A stretch of 64,000 nt of DNA from assembly GCA_023212695.1 (NCBI GenBank), contig JALCCG010000020.1:1-64000 (forward strand). The letters run 5' to 3'. Shown in pieces: positions 43,609 through 53,031 of the stretch (its first letter is position 1; each line of letters starts with the position of its first letter). Source of the stretch: Sporisorium sorghi (taxonomy: Eukaryota > Basidiomycota > Ustilaginomycetes > Ustilaginales > Ustilaginaceae). Under the pieces are notes generated by a model that saw only the letters and a list, made by a program, of their open reading frames with translations, ran no database searches and was not told the origin of the DNA. Position numbers and translations under genes: made by a program.

Positions 43609-44310
43609 GTGGAACCTATACTGAGCATTCATAATTTGTCTAAATCCTTTATGCTTCACAATCTGGATAAACATATTAAAGCCATTGATCGTGTTGATTT
43701 CGAGCTGCAGGAAGGCGAATTTGTCGGAATAACCGGGAAGAGCGGAAGCGGGAAATCGACAATTTTGAAAAGTATTTATCGCACATATGTCATCAACGAA
43801 GGCAGCATCTGGTACATCTCGAAGAGATTTGGCCGGATGAATTTAGCAGAGGCATCGGAAAGGGAAATGGTCTATTTGCGGAAACATGAAATTGGATATG
43901 TGTCTCAATTTTTAAATGCAATGCCCCGCACAACCGCAAGAGAGCTGGTAGAGCAGGCCATTGTCGAGATGGGAAACGGGGAAGACTTTGCGAAGCAGGA
44001 GGCAGAACATATGCTGGCCCACTTCGAACTGGATGAATATTTGTGGGACAGCTACCCTGCAACATTCTCCGGGGGAGAGAAGCTGAGGCTTAACATAGCC
44101 AGAGCGATGGTGAAGCATCCGAGGCTGCTGCTGCTGGATGAGCCAACGGCAAGCCTCGATAATGCTTCCAAGATCAAGGTCAGAGAATTGCTGGAACAGC
44201 TGATGCGCGAAGGGACAACGATGCTGGGGATTTTCCATGATCTTGAGTTCATGAAAAATTTGTGTCATCGCGAATACAACATGCAGAACGGAATTTTTAG
44301 CGCTATTTAA
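43609..44310 (+). CDS. phnL: C-P lyase ABC-type protein PhnL
   Basis: A 233-residue ATPase starting at GTG. Walker A GKSGSGKST, VSQFLNAMPRTTARELV (the PhnL-type Q-loop region), signature FSGGEKLRLNIARAM, Walker B LLLLDEPTASLD and switch IFHDLEF. PhnL is needed with PhnI for the first step. It ends the lyase operon; 140 bases without a gene follow. Confidence 0.93.
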   Translation: MEPILSIHNLSKSFMLHNLDKHIKAIDRVDFELQEGEFVGITGKSGSGKSTILKSIYRTYVINEGSIWYISKRFGRMNLAEASEREMVYLRKHEIGYVSQFLNAMPRTTARELVEQAIVEMGNGEDFAKQEAEHMLAHFELDEYLWDSYPATFSGGEKLRLNIARAMVKHPRLLLLDEPTASLDNASKIKVRELLEQLMREGTTMLGIFHDLEFMKNLCHREYNMQNGIFSAI

Positions 44311-44342
44311 TAAATGGGAATTATTACTCCTCTTAATAAAAG

Positions 44343-44371
44343 TAAACATATAAGTTAATTCCTATATAACA
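44343..44371 (+). promoter_or_regulatory. Possible Pho-box repeats upstream of phnD
   Basis: TAAACA (44343), TTAATT (44355) and ATAACA (44366) follow roughly each helical turn and resemble the PhoP repeat TT(A/T/C)ACA, each with one or two mismatches. Suggestive only. The rest of the 44311-44450 gap holds no clear feature. Confidence 0.3.
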
Positions 44372-44450
44372 TGTAATCTATATTGTATTAATTGCGAGGC
44401 ATTGCTAATTAGGCTAACTTAATCAGTTTAAATTAGAAGAGGTGACTATT

Positions 44451-45476
44451 GTGAAAAAATTGTTGTCTATTATCCTGGCTTTAGTTATAGTAACGATTTT
44501 TGCTGGTTGTTCGTCCAATTCGGCTGGCAGCGACACGCTTACCATTGCATGGCTACCGAATGAATCCGGCGCCGATCTTGGAGAAGCTCGCGATGAAATC
44601 GGTAAGGTGATCGAAGAAGCGACCGGCAAGCAAGTAAAGCATCAGACGACAACCGATTATATTATTACGATTGAAGCGATTGCAAACGGCAACGCCGATC
44701 TCGCGTTCTTTGGTCCTCAAGGTTATATCGAAGCTCACGATAAAAACGAAAAAGTTTTGCCGCTTGTCGTACCGAGCGGATCATCAGGAACATTGGACGA
44801 TGCAGTTTACTACAGCTGGCTGGCTGTTAAGAAAGGCAACGAAGACGAATACAAGGATGGTGACGGATTTAAAATCGATCCGATTGCCGGCAAGAAAATG
44901 TCCTTCGTGTCCACAAGCTCCACTTCCGGCTTTAAAGTACCATCGTCCGGTATCGTAGGGTACTTCAGCAAAATGGATCCGTATAAAGAACTGAAAGCCG
45001 ATGACCTGCTGGAAGGCGGCAATGGAAAATTTTTCAGTGAAGTGCTTTACGGCAACTCCCATCAAGGTTCCGCAGTTAACTTGCTGAACGGCAAAGCAGA
45101 TGTAGCGGCGTTTTGCGATTCATGCGTAAATAACTATGTTGAACGGGTAGACGGCGAGGAGAACAGAGCGGGAGCCGTTTACAAAGTGAAGGACGATGCT
45201 GAAGAACCGTTCAATGCATTCAAGGGAGAAGAGTTTGAACTGATTTCGGTTACTCCGGTGTTGAACTCTCCATTCGTAGTGAATACAGACAACGTGGATC
45301 AAGCTACGGTGGACAAACTGCTCGCGGCTTTGACTTCTGACGAAGTTACAAATAATCCGAAAGTATTCGTTCCGAAGGATTCCGGGTTTTCAGGCATTTT
45401 CGCGAAATCCGGAGACGAGAAACTGCTTCCGGTTGATGACGCATGGTTTAACCCGATCAGAGAATTGTCCAACTAA
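44451..45476 (+). CDS. phnD: Phosphonate ABC transporter binding lipoprotein PhnD
   Basis: A 341-residue lipoprotein (signal ending IFAGCS). ADLGEARDEIGKVIEEATG, ANGNADLAFFGPQGYIEA and NLLNGKADVAAFCDSCVNNY are PhnD family segments. The phosphonate is held by Ser/Thr-rich loops such as VSTSSTSGFKVPSSG. GTG 44451 follows AGAGGTG. First gene of the phnDCEE importer. Confidence 0.92.
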   Translation: MKKLLSIILALVIVTIFAGCSSNSAGSDTLTIAWLPNESGADLGEARDEIGKVIEEATGKQVKHQTTTDYIITIEAIANGNADLAFFGPQGYIEAHDKNEKVLPLVVPSGSSGTLDDAVYYSWLAVKKGNEDEYKDGDGFKIDPIAGKKMSFVSTSSTSGFKVPSSGIVGYFSKMDPYKELKADDLLEGGNGKFFSEVLYGNSHQGSAVNLLNGKADVAAFCDSCVNNYVERVDGEENRAGAVYKVKDDAEEPFNAFKGEEFELISVTPVLNSPFVVNTDNVDQATVDKLLAALTSDEVTNNPKVFVPKDSGFSGIFAKSGDEKLLPVDDAWFNPIRELSN

Positions 45477-45497
45477 TCGCATCAAAGGGGAAAACAA

Positions 45498-46286
45498 ATG
45501 AAAGCATTATTGGAAGTGCGACGGGTATCGAAGAAATATGGCAATGGGAGCACAGCTTTGTCCGACGTCAGCTTCAGCATTCAAGAAGGCGAATTTGTTT
45601 CCATCATCGGACCATCGGGAGCGGGGAAATCCACTCTCCTTCGATGCATCAATCGGATGATAGAGGTAAGCAGCGGAGAAGTTGTGTTCCAGAATGTGAA
45701 CGTTACAAAGTTGGGTAAAAAGCAGTTGAAGCAAGTCAGAAGAACGATCGGCATGATCTTTCAGCATTATAATTTGGTAAACAGACTCAGCGTTATCGAG
45801 AATGTGCTGCACGGCAGGCTTGGCTATAAGTCGACACTGGCCGGTATGCTGGGTTTGTACAACGAAGAGGAAAAGAAGAAAGCTGTAGAAATATTGGCCA
45901 TGCTCGGATTGCAGGACCAAATCTACAAGAGAGCCGATCAGCTAAGCGGCGGTCAGAAGCAGCGCGTAGGTATTGCCCGGGCACTGGTGCAAGAGCCTAA
46001 GCTCTTGCTTTGCGATGAACCAATTGCTTCTTTGGACCCGAACGCGTCCAAAACCATTATGGATTATCTTAAAACAATATCGACTACACTGGGGATTACC
46101 GTACTCGTGAATCTTCACCAGGTGGATGTTGCATTAAAATATTCCGATCGAATCATCGGGGTAAACAAGGGAAGAATCATCTATGACGGAGTGCCGAGAG
46201 AAATGACTTCAGATATGATCCACAATATCTACGGCTCCGAAACGGGAGATCTTCTGTTTGACCTCGGAGGTGAAAATGCTGGGTAA
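45498..46286 (+). CDS. phnC: Phosphonate ABC transporter ATPase PhnC
   Basis: A 262-residue ATPase. Walker A GPSGAGKST, FQHYNLVNRLSVIENVLHGR (typical PhnC Q-loop), signature [15 protein letters not shown], Walker B LLLCDEPIASLDPNA and switch NLHQVDVA. Overlaps the first phnE by 11 bases. Confidence 0.94.
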   Translation: MKALLEVRRVSKKYGNGSTALSDVSFSIQEGEFVSIIGPSGAGKSTLLRCINRMIEVSSGEVVFQNVNVTKLGKKQLKQVRRTIGMIFQHYNLVNRLSVIENVLHGRLGYKSTLAGMLGLYNEEEKKKAVEILAMLGLQDQIYKRADQLSGGQKQRVGIARALVQEPKLLLCDEPIASLDPNASKTIMDYLKTISTTLGITVLVNLHQVDVALKYSDRIIGVNKGRIIYDGVPREMTSDMIHNIYGSETGDLLFDLGGENAG

Positions 46287-47061
46287 CTTTTTTCTAAGAA
46301 AAAGGATGAATTTTCTTGCATACTTCGGACTCTTGATTATTATTGCTTTCGTGGCCGGCGTCATTACAGAATATGATCCGGTTAAGGGTTTCACCTCTAT
46401 TCCGAAGGCGATTGTCTGGGGCTTTACGAATTTCTACCCGAATGTAGAATCATTCGAGAAGCTCCCTGACATTTTGCGGAAAATAAGGGAGACGCTGCTC
46501 GTATCCGTCGCCGCAACTGTGACAGGAGGAGCTTTTGCTTTCCTGTTCGCTATCTTCGGCGCTCACACGACCCGATTCAATGTGTTTCTCGGAGTGATTA
46601 GCAGAGGGATTGCAATCGTTTTCCGTAACATTGATTTTTCAGCGTGGGCAATGATTCTGCTTTTCTCTTTCGGACAGAATGTGATGACTGGATATTTCGC
46701 GTTGTTTTTCGGATCATTTGGCTTTTTGACCCGGGCCTTTATGGAAACCATTGATGAAGTAAGCGGCGGTCCAGTTGAGGCCCTTAAAGCTACTGGTGCA
46801 GGATATTTCTCAATCGTATTTAAATCGGTCGTTCCATCTACCATGCCTCAGATGATTAGTTGGGTGTTGTTTGCGATTGAAACCAACATACGTCAGGCTA
46901 CGCTTGTAGGCATCCTCACCGGAACGGGCATAGGCTTCGCATTTGATTTGTACTACAAAAGTTTGAATTACCATGCGGCCAGTCTCGTCGTAGTTGTCAT
47001 TGTCATCGCGATACTTTTGATAGAATGGTTATCAAATTACGTCAGGAGGGTGATCCTGTAA
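46276..47061 (+). CDS. phnE: Phosphonate ABC transporter permease PhnE (first)
   Basis: A 261-residue inner-membrane subunit with about six helices. FRNIDFSAWAMILLFSFGQN in the centre is typical of PhnE1, and VEALKATGAGYFSIVFKSVVP is the EAA loop. CGGAGGTGAAA lies before ATG 46276; TTG 46258 is an upstream in-frame alternative without a site. It ends TAATG with phnE2. Confidence 0.92.
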   Translation: MLGNFFLRKRMNFLAYFGLLIIIAFVAGVITEYDPVKGFTSIPKAIVWGFTNFYPNVESFEKLPDILRKIRETLLVSVAATVTGGAFAFLFAIFGAHTTRFNVFLGVISRGIAIVFRNIDFSAWAMILLFSFGQNVMTGYFALFFGSFGFLTRAFMETIDEVSGGPVEALKATGAGYFSIVFKSVVPSTMPQMISWVLFAIETNIRQATLVGILTGTGIGFAFDLYYKSLNYHAASLVVVVIVIAILLIEWLSNYVRRVIL

Positions 47062-47882
47062 TGATTACCCGATCCGAAACGAAAATCAAGGTGAAATCAT
47101 TCAACAAGGCAACGCTGGTTATCCGATTGACGCTGCTTGTATTGGTGTTGGTGACCCTACTGGGCTTTTTTACTTTTGATTATAAAGGAATACATGTGTT
47201 TGATGGCATTGTCTTGACAGGGCAGACGTTTCTAACGATGTTTTTGGAGCCGCATTTTAGTCACTTTACTTTTGTTGAATTAATTTCCAAGCTATTCATA
47301 ACGATTGGGCTGGCCATCCTGACAACAATGTTAGGAGCCGCGATTTCACTTTTTCTGGCCCTGGTTGCCGCCCGGAATTTGGCGTCAAAAACAACTTCTA
47401 ATATCATTAGAGGTATTATTGCCGTCATCCGAGCGGTTCCGACGGTGCTATGGGTATTGATTTTTGCCGTAGCCGCCGGACTCGGGAGCGTAGCAGCAGT
47501 TATCGGTATGAGCTTCCATTCTATCGGATATTTGGTCAAAGCTTACTCCGAATCGTTCGAGGAGATGGATGACGGAGTGATCGAAGCATTGAAGGCGAGC
47601 GGAGCCACTTGGTGGCAGATCGTATTTCAGGCAGTGCTCCCTTCATCGATGACTTACCTGCTTTCTTGGACGTTTTTAAGATTTGAAATTAATTTTACCG
47701 TAGCGGTTGCGATGGGTGCTGCAGCGGGTGCAGGCGGAATCGGATATGATATGTTTATGGCGAGCGTATTCTATTACGATCTGAGAGAAGTCGGTATTAT
47801 TACTTATTTTATGCTGTTATTTGCAATATTATTGGAAGTATTCGCAACCCGTTTGAAGCGCAAGCTTCGGCTTAATGCGTAA
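47061..47882 (+). CDS. phnE: Phosphonate ABC transporter permease PhnE (second)
   Basis: A 273-residue permease. RAVPTVLWVLIFAVAAGLG replaces the F-R-N-I-D segment of the first copy, and IEALKASGATWWQIVFQAVLP is the EAA loop. The two permeases form a heterodimer. AGGAGGGTGATC lies before ATG 47061, inside phnE1. Confidence 0.92.
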   Translation: MITRSETKIKVKSFNKATLVIRLTLLVLVLVTLLGFFTFDYKGIHVFDGIVLTGQTFLTMFLEPHFSHFTFVELISKLFITIGLAILTTMLGAAISLFLALVAARNLASKTTSNIIRGIIAVIRAVPTVLWVLIFAVAAGLGSVAAVIGMSFHSIGYLVKAYSESFEEMDDGVIEALKASGATWWQIVFQAVLPSSMTYLLSWTFLRFEINFTVAVAMGAAAGAGGIGYDMFMASVFYYDLREVGIITYFMLLFAILLEVFATRLKRKLRLNA

Positions 47883-47925
47883 AATTGATCAAAAGGAATC
47901 CAGAGAGACAAGCCCTAATACCGTA

Positions 47926-47968
47926 AGACCCTGACTGGCTTCATGCCCTTCAGGGTTTCTTTTTTTTG
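47926..47968 (+). terminator. Terminator of the phnDCEE operon
   Basis: AGACCCTGA / TCAGGGTTT arms, loop of 15 bases, then eight T residues. The A/T-rich stretch to 48256 shows no further gene, and no convincing promoter was found. Confidence 0.8.
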
Positions 47969-48256
47969 AATGAGTGAAAAAAACTTCTTATTACCGAGGT
48001 CATCACAACATTGTTGTTTTATGCCATTTTGACTTAAGTGACTAAGTTTAATGTTGCGGTTTCAACTCCTGGCGCCTTCTCTTTTAACACTCCTTTTATG
48101 CTTCTAATACAAAACCTGCTTCTTTTACCGGCAATTAATAAATGTAATCACTTTAGTTAATCCCGCGGAAACAGTCAATTTCTATACTTTAAGAGGGTTG
48201 AAAACAACGTAAATATATGATAAACCCACATTAATTCACAGGGAGTGCGAAAAAAC

Positions 48257-49381
48257 ATGAAATATTGGTTGAAGAAAGAGTTAGCATTGGGTCTTGTTCT
48301 AAGCTTATTTGTTTTGATGCTGGCTGCTTGTGGAGGTTCAGACAGCAAAGAAGCAACTACAAGCGGAGATACGAGCGCTAATCCTGCTGCGGAAGAAATT
48401 TCAGTAGCCGATCTGGAAGCCAAGGCGAAGGAAGAAGGCTCTGTTGTAAGCGTCGGCATGCCGGATTCTTGGGCGAACTGGAAGGATACATGGGAGGATC
48501 TGAAGAGCAAATATTCTCTTACACACACAGATACGGACATGTCGAGTGCAGAGGAAATCGCGAAATTTGAGGCGGAGAAGGACAAGCCTACTGCCGACAT
48601 CGGTGACGTAGGTATTGCCTTCGGACCGGTTGCGGTTGATAAGGGGGTTACGCAGGCCTATAAAACCTCCTATTGGGATGAAATTCCGGACTGGGCTAAG
48701 GATAATGAAGGCCACTGGATCGTTGGCTACCAGGGCTCTATCTCGATCTTTACGAACACACAGCTTGTTCAATCGGCACCGCAAAGCTGGGAGGATCTCA
48801 AGAACGGCGACTATAAAATTATTGTTGGCGATGTAACGAAGGCAGCACAAGCGCAAATGGCCGTATTGGCGGCAGCAATGGCTTATGGCGGCGATGAATC
48901 GAACATCGAGCCGGGAATAGCTTACTTCGAAGAGCTTGCGAAGAAGGGTCGTCTGTCCAATGCAGAAGCTTCACTGGCCAACATTGAGAAGGGCGAGGTT
49001 CAAGTCACGCTGTTATGGGACTTTAACGCTCTCAACTATAAGGATCAATTGGGTGCGGATAAATTCAGCGTAGCTATTCCTAAAGAGGGCAGTGTTGTCA
49101 GCGGTTATGCAACGATTATCAACAAATATGCTCCCCACCCGAATGCCGCCAAGCTTGCCCGTGAATATATTTTGAGCGACGAAGGCCAGATTAACCTGGC
49201 TAAAGGTTATGCGAGACCGATCCGTGACAGCGTACAGCTTCCTGAAGAGGTAGCCGCCAAGCTTTTGCCTGCGGAAGCTTATACCAACGTGAAGCCGGTT
49301 AACGATTACAAGGTATGGGAAGAAACCGCGAAGACTCTTCCGCAGCTTTGGCAGGAACGCGTGCTTGTTCATATGAACTAA
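48257..49381 (+). CDS. ABC transporter substrate-binding lipoprotein, Fe3+/2-aminoethylphosphonate type
   Basis: A 374-residue lipoprotein (signal ending MLAACGG) with a Thr/Ser/Ala linker. GSVVSVGMPDSWANWKDTWED, DIGDVGIAFGPVAV, GYQGSISIFTNTQL and GEVQVTLLWDFNAL fit the family 1/6 binding proteins that include iron, sugar-phosphate (AfuA) and 2-aminoethylphosphonate (AepX/PhnS) binders. No Tyr pair for iron is obvious. First gene of the second phosphorus operon. ATG 48257 after GGGAGTG. Confidence 0.83.
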   Translation: MKYWLKKELALGLVLSLFVLMLAACGGSDSKEATTSGDTSANPAAEEISVADLEAKAKEEGSVVSVGMPDSWANWKDTWEDLKSKYSLTHTDTDMSSAEEIAKFEAEKDKPTADIGDVGIAFGPVAVDKGVTQAYKTSYWDEIPDWAKDNEGHWIVGYQGSISIFTNTQLVQSAPQSWEDLKNGDYKIIVGDVTKAAQAQMAVLAAAMAYGGDESNIEPGIAYFEELAKKGRLSNAEASLANIEKGEVQVTLLWDFNALNYKDQLGADKFSVAIPKEGSVVSGYATIINKYAPHPNAAKLAREYILSDEGQINLAKGYARPIRDSVQLPEEVAAKLLPAEAYTNVKPVNDYKVWEETAKTLPQLWQERVLVHMN

Positions 49382-49456
49382 TGAGCAGGCCTAAAGGTGG
49401 AGCGTCTTCGTCTTCAGACGAACGACGCCCCTTTTTACAAGAAGGAGAGTGAGGGC

Positions 49457-50377
49457 ATGAAGCGTAGGAATCGATGGTTTTTACTGGGGCTAGTCCCTTT
49501 TGTAGTGATGATCGTCCTGTTTCAGTTAGCTCCAATCCTGTCGATGGTGACGGGAAGCATTAGTCAAGGGAACGGTTCGGGCTTTACGCTTGATTATTAT
49601 TCGAGGATTATCCATAGCGAATTTTATTTGAAAGCGATTAAGAACAGTTTGCTGATTTCCATTTTTTCTAGCGTGATTGGCATTGCAGCCGGACTGATTT
49701 GCGCTTATTCGATTACGCGATTCTCGCCAAAGATGCGGGATCGGTTGTTGATGTTGTCTAATATGACATCGAATTTTGCTGGTGTTCCGCTTGCGTTCGC
49801 TTATATTATTCTGCTTGGCAGCAATGGGGTGTTTACGTTGCTCTTTAAGCAGTGGGGCTGGAGCGTGTTCGCCGATTTCAATTTATATAGCTGGACAGGA
49901 CTTGTTCTGGTTTATGTGTACTTTCAGATACCTCTTGCTTTATTGCTGCTGTACCCTTCCTTTTACGGGATTCGGGAGCAGTGGAAGGAAGCGGCTTCCC
50001 TGTTAGGCGCAAGCAAATGGCAGTTTTGGAGAACGATCGGGCTGCCTATTTTGACGCCTGCTGTTTTCGGTACGTTGGGAATTTTGTTCGCTAACGGGAT
50101 GGGGGCATACGCAACAGCCTATGCCTTGGTTGGAGGCAATTACAATTTACTTGCAGTTCGGATAGGATCATTGGTCGCGGGGGATGTGGTCAATGAGCCG
50201 CAGCTCGGCAATGCACTCGCGGTTATACTGGCTTTATCGACGCTGCTGGCAGTGTATCTTAATCATAAAATGACACAGCGTTCAAAGATGCTTCAATCCG
50301 GATTTACAACAAAGAACACCAGGAGCCTGCGGATATTTCCCAAGCTTAAGTCCTCGGCAGTGAAGGAGGAACTGTAA
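49457..50377 (+). CDS. ABC transporter permease (first of two)
   Basis: A 306-residue permease with six helices of the spermidine/putrescine/2-AEP type. GVPLAFAYIILLGSNG and the EAA-like IREQWKEAASLLGASKWQFW, then RTIGLPILTPAVFG, are visible. GGAGAGTGAGG lies before ATG 49457, preferred over GTG 49397. Overlaps the next permease by one base (TAATG). Confidence 0.88.
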   Translation: MKRRNRWFLLGLVPFVVMIVLFQLAPILSMVTGSISQGNGSGFTLDYYSRIIHSEFYLKAIKNSLLISIFSSVIGIAAGLICAYSITRFSPKMRDRLLMLSNMTSNFAGVPLAFAYIILLGSNGVFTLLFKQWGWSVFADFNLYSWTGLVLVYVYFQIPLALLLLYPSFYGIREQWKEAASLLGASKWQFWRTIGLPILTPAVFGTLGILFANGMGAYATAYALVGGNYNLLAVRIGSLVAGDVVNEPQLGNALAVILALSTLLAVYLNHKMTQRSKMLQSGFTTKNTRSLRIFPKLKSSAVKEEL

Positions 50378-51186
50378 TGGAAACCCATAGAAAGAAGGCA
50401 AGCTGGGGCCATCGATCACTAATGCTCCTCTTGATGGTTTATTTGCTGCTTCCCTTGCTTGCTACGTTGATTTATGCGTTCGCGAAGGAATGGCAGGCAA
50501 CGATCCTGCCGGAGAGCTGGACGCTGGCCTGGTTCAAGGAGATGCTTCAGGATGTTAGGTTTATGGAAGCCCTATGGACCTCGCTATATCTCTGCATCAT
50601 TAGTGTGGCGCTGAGCCTCGCCGTTATGCTGCCAGCCGTGTTTATTATTACCGTTTATCTGCCCAAGCTGGAGTCGTTCATGAAGGGAGTTGTTGTCCTG
50701 CCTTATGCCGTGCCCGGCGTCGTTGCAGCGGTAGGGTTGATTCGGGCCTATTCCTCGGGGCCGATCCCTATTGCAGGCACAGCGTATATTTTGATCGGTG
50801 CGTATTTCATTATTATTTTGCCTTACATGTATCAAGGGATTCGTAACAGTCTATTAACTGTGTCTGCGGTTGAACTGGTTAACTCGGCTGAGATGCTAGG
50901 CGCCAGTCGATTAAAAGCTTTCATAACCGTAATTATGCCCAATATTTGGCCAGGGATCGTTACTTCTACATTGTTATCGTTCTCCGTATTATTTGGTGAA
51001 TTCGTTCTAACGAACATGTTGGTTGGCGGGCATATTCAGACCATCCAGGTTTATCTGTATCAAAGGGTCAACGAAAACGGGCATTTGGCCAGTGCCATTG
51101 CGATTTCCTACTTTTTGTTTATTCTGGTGCTGTCTATGATCCTAATGAAGCTGGGCAAAAAAGTGAACAAGGGGATATCAGGATGA
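50377..51186 (+). CDS. ABC transporter permease (second of two)
   Basis: A 269-residue six-helix permease. VVVLPYAVPGVVAAVGLIRAY and VNSAEMLGASRLKAFITVIMP (EAA loop). Overlaps the ATPase by 4 bases. Confidence 0.88.
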   Translation: METHRKKASWGHRSLMLLLMVYLLLPLLATLIYAFAKEWQATILPESWTLAWFKEMLQDVRFMEALWTSLYLCIISVALSLAVMLPAVFIITVYLPKLESFMKGVVVLPYAVPGVVAAVGLIRAYSSGPIPIAGTAYILIGAYFIIILPYMYQGIRNSLLTVSAVELVNSAEMLGASRLKAFITVIMPNIWPGIVTSTLLSFSVLFGEFVLTNMLVGGHIQTIQVYLYQRVNENGHLASAIAISYFLFILVLSMILMKLGKKVNKGISG

Positions 51187-52226
51187 AACCATATTTGAGG
51201 CTTGAAAGCATCCGCAAACAATTCGGGGATACTCCGGTGCTTAATAATGTGAATTTGGATATTCGTGAGGGAGAACTCGTTACGCTGCTCGGTCCATCCG
51301 GCTGTGGAAAAAGTACGCTGCTGCGCTGCATTGCCGGCCTGACGGACCTCGATGGCGGACATATTTTGCTTGATAGCAAGGACATCGTGAACCTGCCGCC
51401 CCGGAGCCGTGAGATCGGCATGGTATTCCAATCCTATGCTCTGTTTCCGAATTTGTCGGTCAGCGAAAATATAGAGTACGGGATGAAAATGAGAGGAGCT
51501 TCCAAGGAAGCCAGACGAAAAAGATCTGCTGAATTGTTGGAGCTTATTGATCTTGGAGAAAAACGGGATGCTTATCCCCAGCAGCTGTCGGGAGGTCAAC
51601 AGCAGCGCGTCGCGCTTGCCCGTTCACTTGCAGTTAAGCCTAAGGTTCTCCTGTTGGATGAGCCGCTTAGTGCTCTGGATGCGAAAATCCGAAAAAACCT
51701 GCGGTCGGAAATTCGTGAGATTCAGAAGAAATTCAATATAACAACGATCTTCGTGACTCATGATCAGGAGGAGGCGTTAACTTTATCCGATCGGGTATGC
51801 CTGATGAATAAGGGAAGCATCGTTCAACAGGGTACTCCGGAAGAACTGTATACAACTCCACGCACAGAGTTTGTCGCGCAGTTCATGGGAAGCTATAACG
51901 TGTTGACTCGTCCCGAGGTACTGCAATTATTCGGTAAGGCGAATGGTGATGGGGATAGCTTCGCCATTCGGCCTGAGGCGTTACTATTGGTGGGTGCGGA
52001 CACATTGAGTGAAGCATCGCGTGAAGATAAGCAAATCGTTGAGGGTACTGTCCATTCGATATCCATTCTGGGCAATATTATTCGTTATACCATTGATGCC
52101 GCCGGCGTAAGGTTAATCGTAGATGCGCTTAATGATGGCCGATCCTTGAGAATTCGAGAGCAGAGCCTTGTGAATCTTGCCTTGGATCGTTCTCAACTGT
52201 TGCAGCTAGAGAAGGAAGGAGTATAA
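51183..52226 (+). CDS. ABC transporter ATP-binding protein (PotA/FbpC type)
   Basis: A 347-residue ATPase with a C-terminal TOBE-like regulatory domain (about 250-347). Walker A GPSGCGKST, VFQSYALFPNLSV, signature LSGGQQQRVALARSLAVKP, Walker B LLLDEPLSALDAKI and switch VTHDQEEAL. PNDG-like linker is present. It powers the importer of the preceding three genes. Confidence 0.93.
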   Translation: MKPYLRLESIRKQFGDTPVLNNVNLDIREGELVTLLGPSGCGKSTLLRCIAGLTDLDGGHILLDSKDIVNLPPRSREIGMVFQSYALFPNLSVSENIEYGMKMRGASKEARRKRSAELLELIDLGEKRDAYPQQLSGGQQQRVALARSLAVKPKVLLLDEPLSALDAKIRKNLRSEIREIQKKFNITTIFVTHDQEEALTLSDRVCLMNKGSIVQQGTPEELYTTPRTEFVAQFMGSYNVLTRPEVLQLFGKANGDGDSFAIRPEALLLVGADTLSEASREDKQIVEGTVHSISILGNIIRYTIDAAGVRLIVDALNDGRSLRIREQSLVNLALDRSQLLQLEKEGV

Positions 52227-52231
52227 AATAA

Positions 52232-53029
52232 TTGTCCATTTCATCTGAACAACGTAAGAGAGTGATTATCGAGCAATTGAAGCAGCAGGGTCAGGTAAAG
52301 GTTCCTGATTTGTCGGCCTATTTTACGGTTTCAGAGGAGACGGTTCGGCGTGACCTTGTGCTGCTGGAAAAGGAAGGCTTAGCCAAGCGGGTATACGGGG
52401 GAGCGGTTTTGACGAAAATGACCAGCTTCGAGCCTCCCTATTTACAACGCCAAATGGTGAATGCGGAAGAGAAGGAGCGGATTGGTCGCATGGCTGCGGA
52501 ATTGATTGAATCCGGTGATACCATTGCGGTCGACGTAGGGACGACGACGCTTGAGCTGGCTAAGGCGATACATGGACGAGAGCGTCTGACGATTCTGACC
52601 AATTCGCTTGCCGTCGCTTATCATTTAATGGAATCTTTGAACAGCGGGAGATTCTCAGGGAAGATTTTTGTAGTCGGAGGTGAATTGAATCCGGAGCAGC
52701 AATCCATGTCCGGTACGCTTGGAGAGCACGTCCTCTCCCAATTCCGTGTAGATAAGGCGTTTATCTCTGTTGGAGGCATGTCCTTGGAACGGGGCATCAG
52801 CGACTATGATCCGAACGAGACTGGGATGTCGCGCAGGATGATAGATGCAGCTTCCCAGACCATCGTATTGGCCGACGGCTCCAAGCTGGATAAAGAAGGA
52901 TTCATCGAAATTGTGCCGATGCACAGGGTTCATACCATTGTTAGCGATACTGCTCCGCCTAAGGAATGGTTGCAAGGGCTTAGAAGCCACCGTATCCATT
53001 GGATTGAAGCCACGAAAAGAGGGGATTAA
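52232..53029 (+). CDS. DeoR/GlpR-family transcriptional regulator
   Basis: A 265-residue regulator starting at TTG after AAGGAAGGAG. HTH: KVPDLSAYFTVSEETVRRDL, then KEGLAKRVYGGAVL. The C-terminal sugar-phosphate-binding domain has DVGTTTLELAKAI, LTNSLAVAYHL and IVLADGSKLDKEGF. DeoR proteins usually sense phosphorylated sugars, so the effector here may be the imported or processed phosphate ester. Confidence 0.92.
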   Translation: MSISSEQRKRVIIEQLKQQGQVKVPDLSAYFTVSEETVRRDLVLLEKEGLAKRVYGGAVLTKMTSFEPPYLQRQMVNAEEKERIGRMAAELIESGDTIAVDVGTTTLELAKAIHGRERLTILTNSLAVAYHLMESLNSGRFSGKIFVVGGELNPEQQSMSGTLGEHVLSQFRVDKAFISVGGMSLERGISDYDPNETGMSRRMIDAASQTIVLADGSKLDKEGFIEIVPMHRVHTIVSDTAPPKEWLQGLRSHRIHWIEATKRGD

Positions 53030-53031
53030 GG

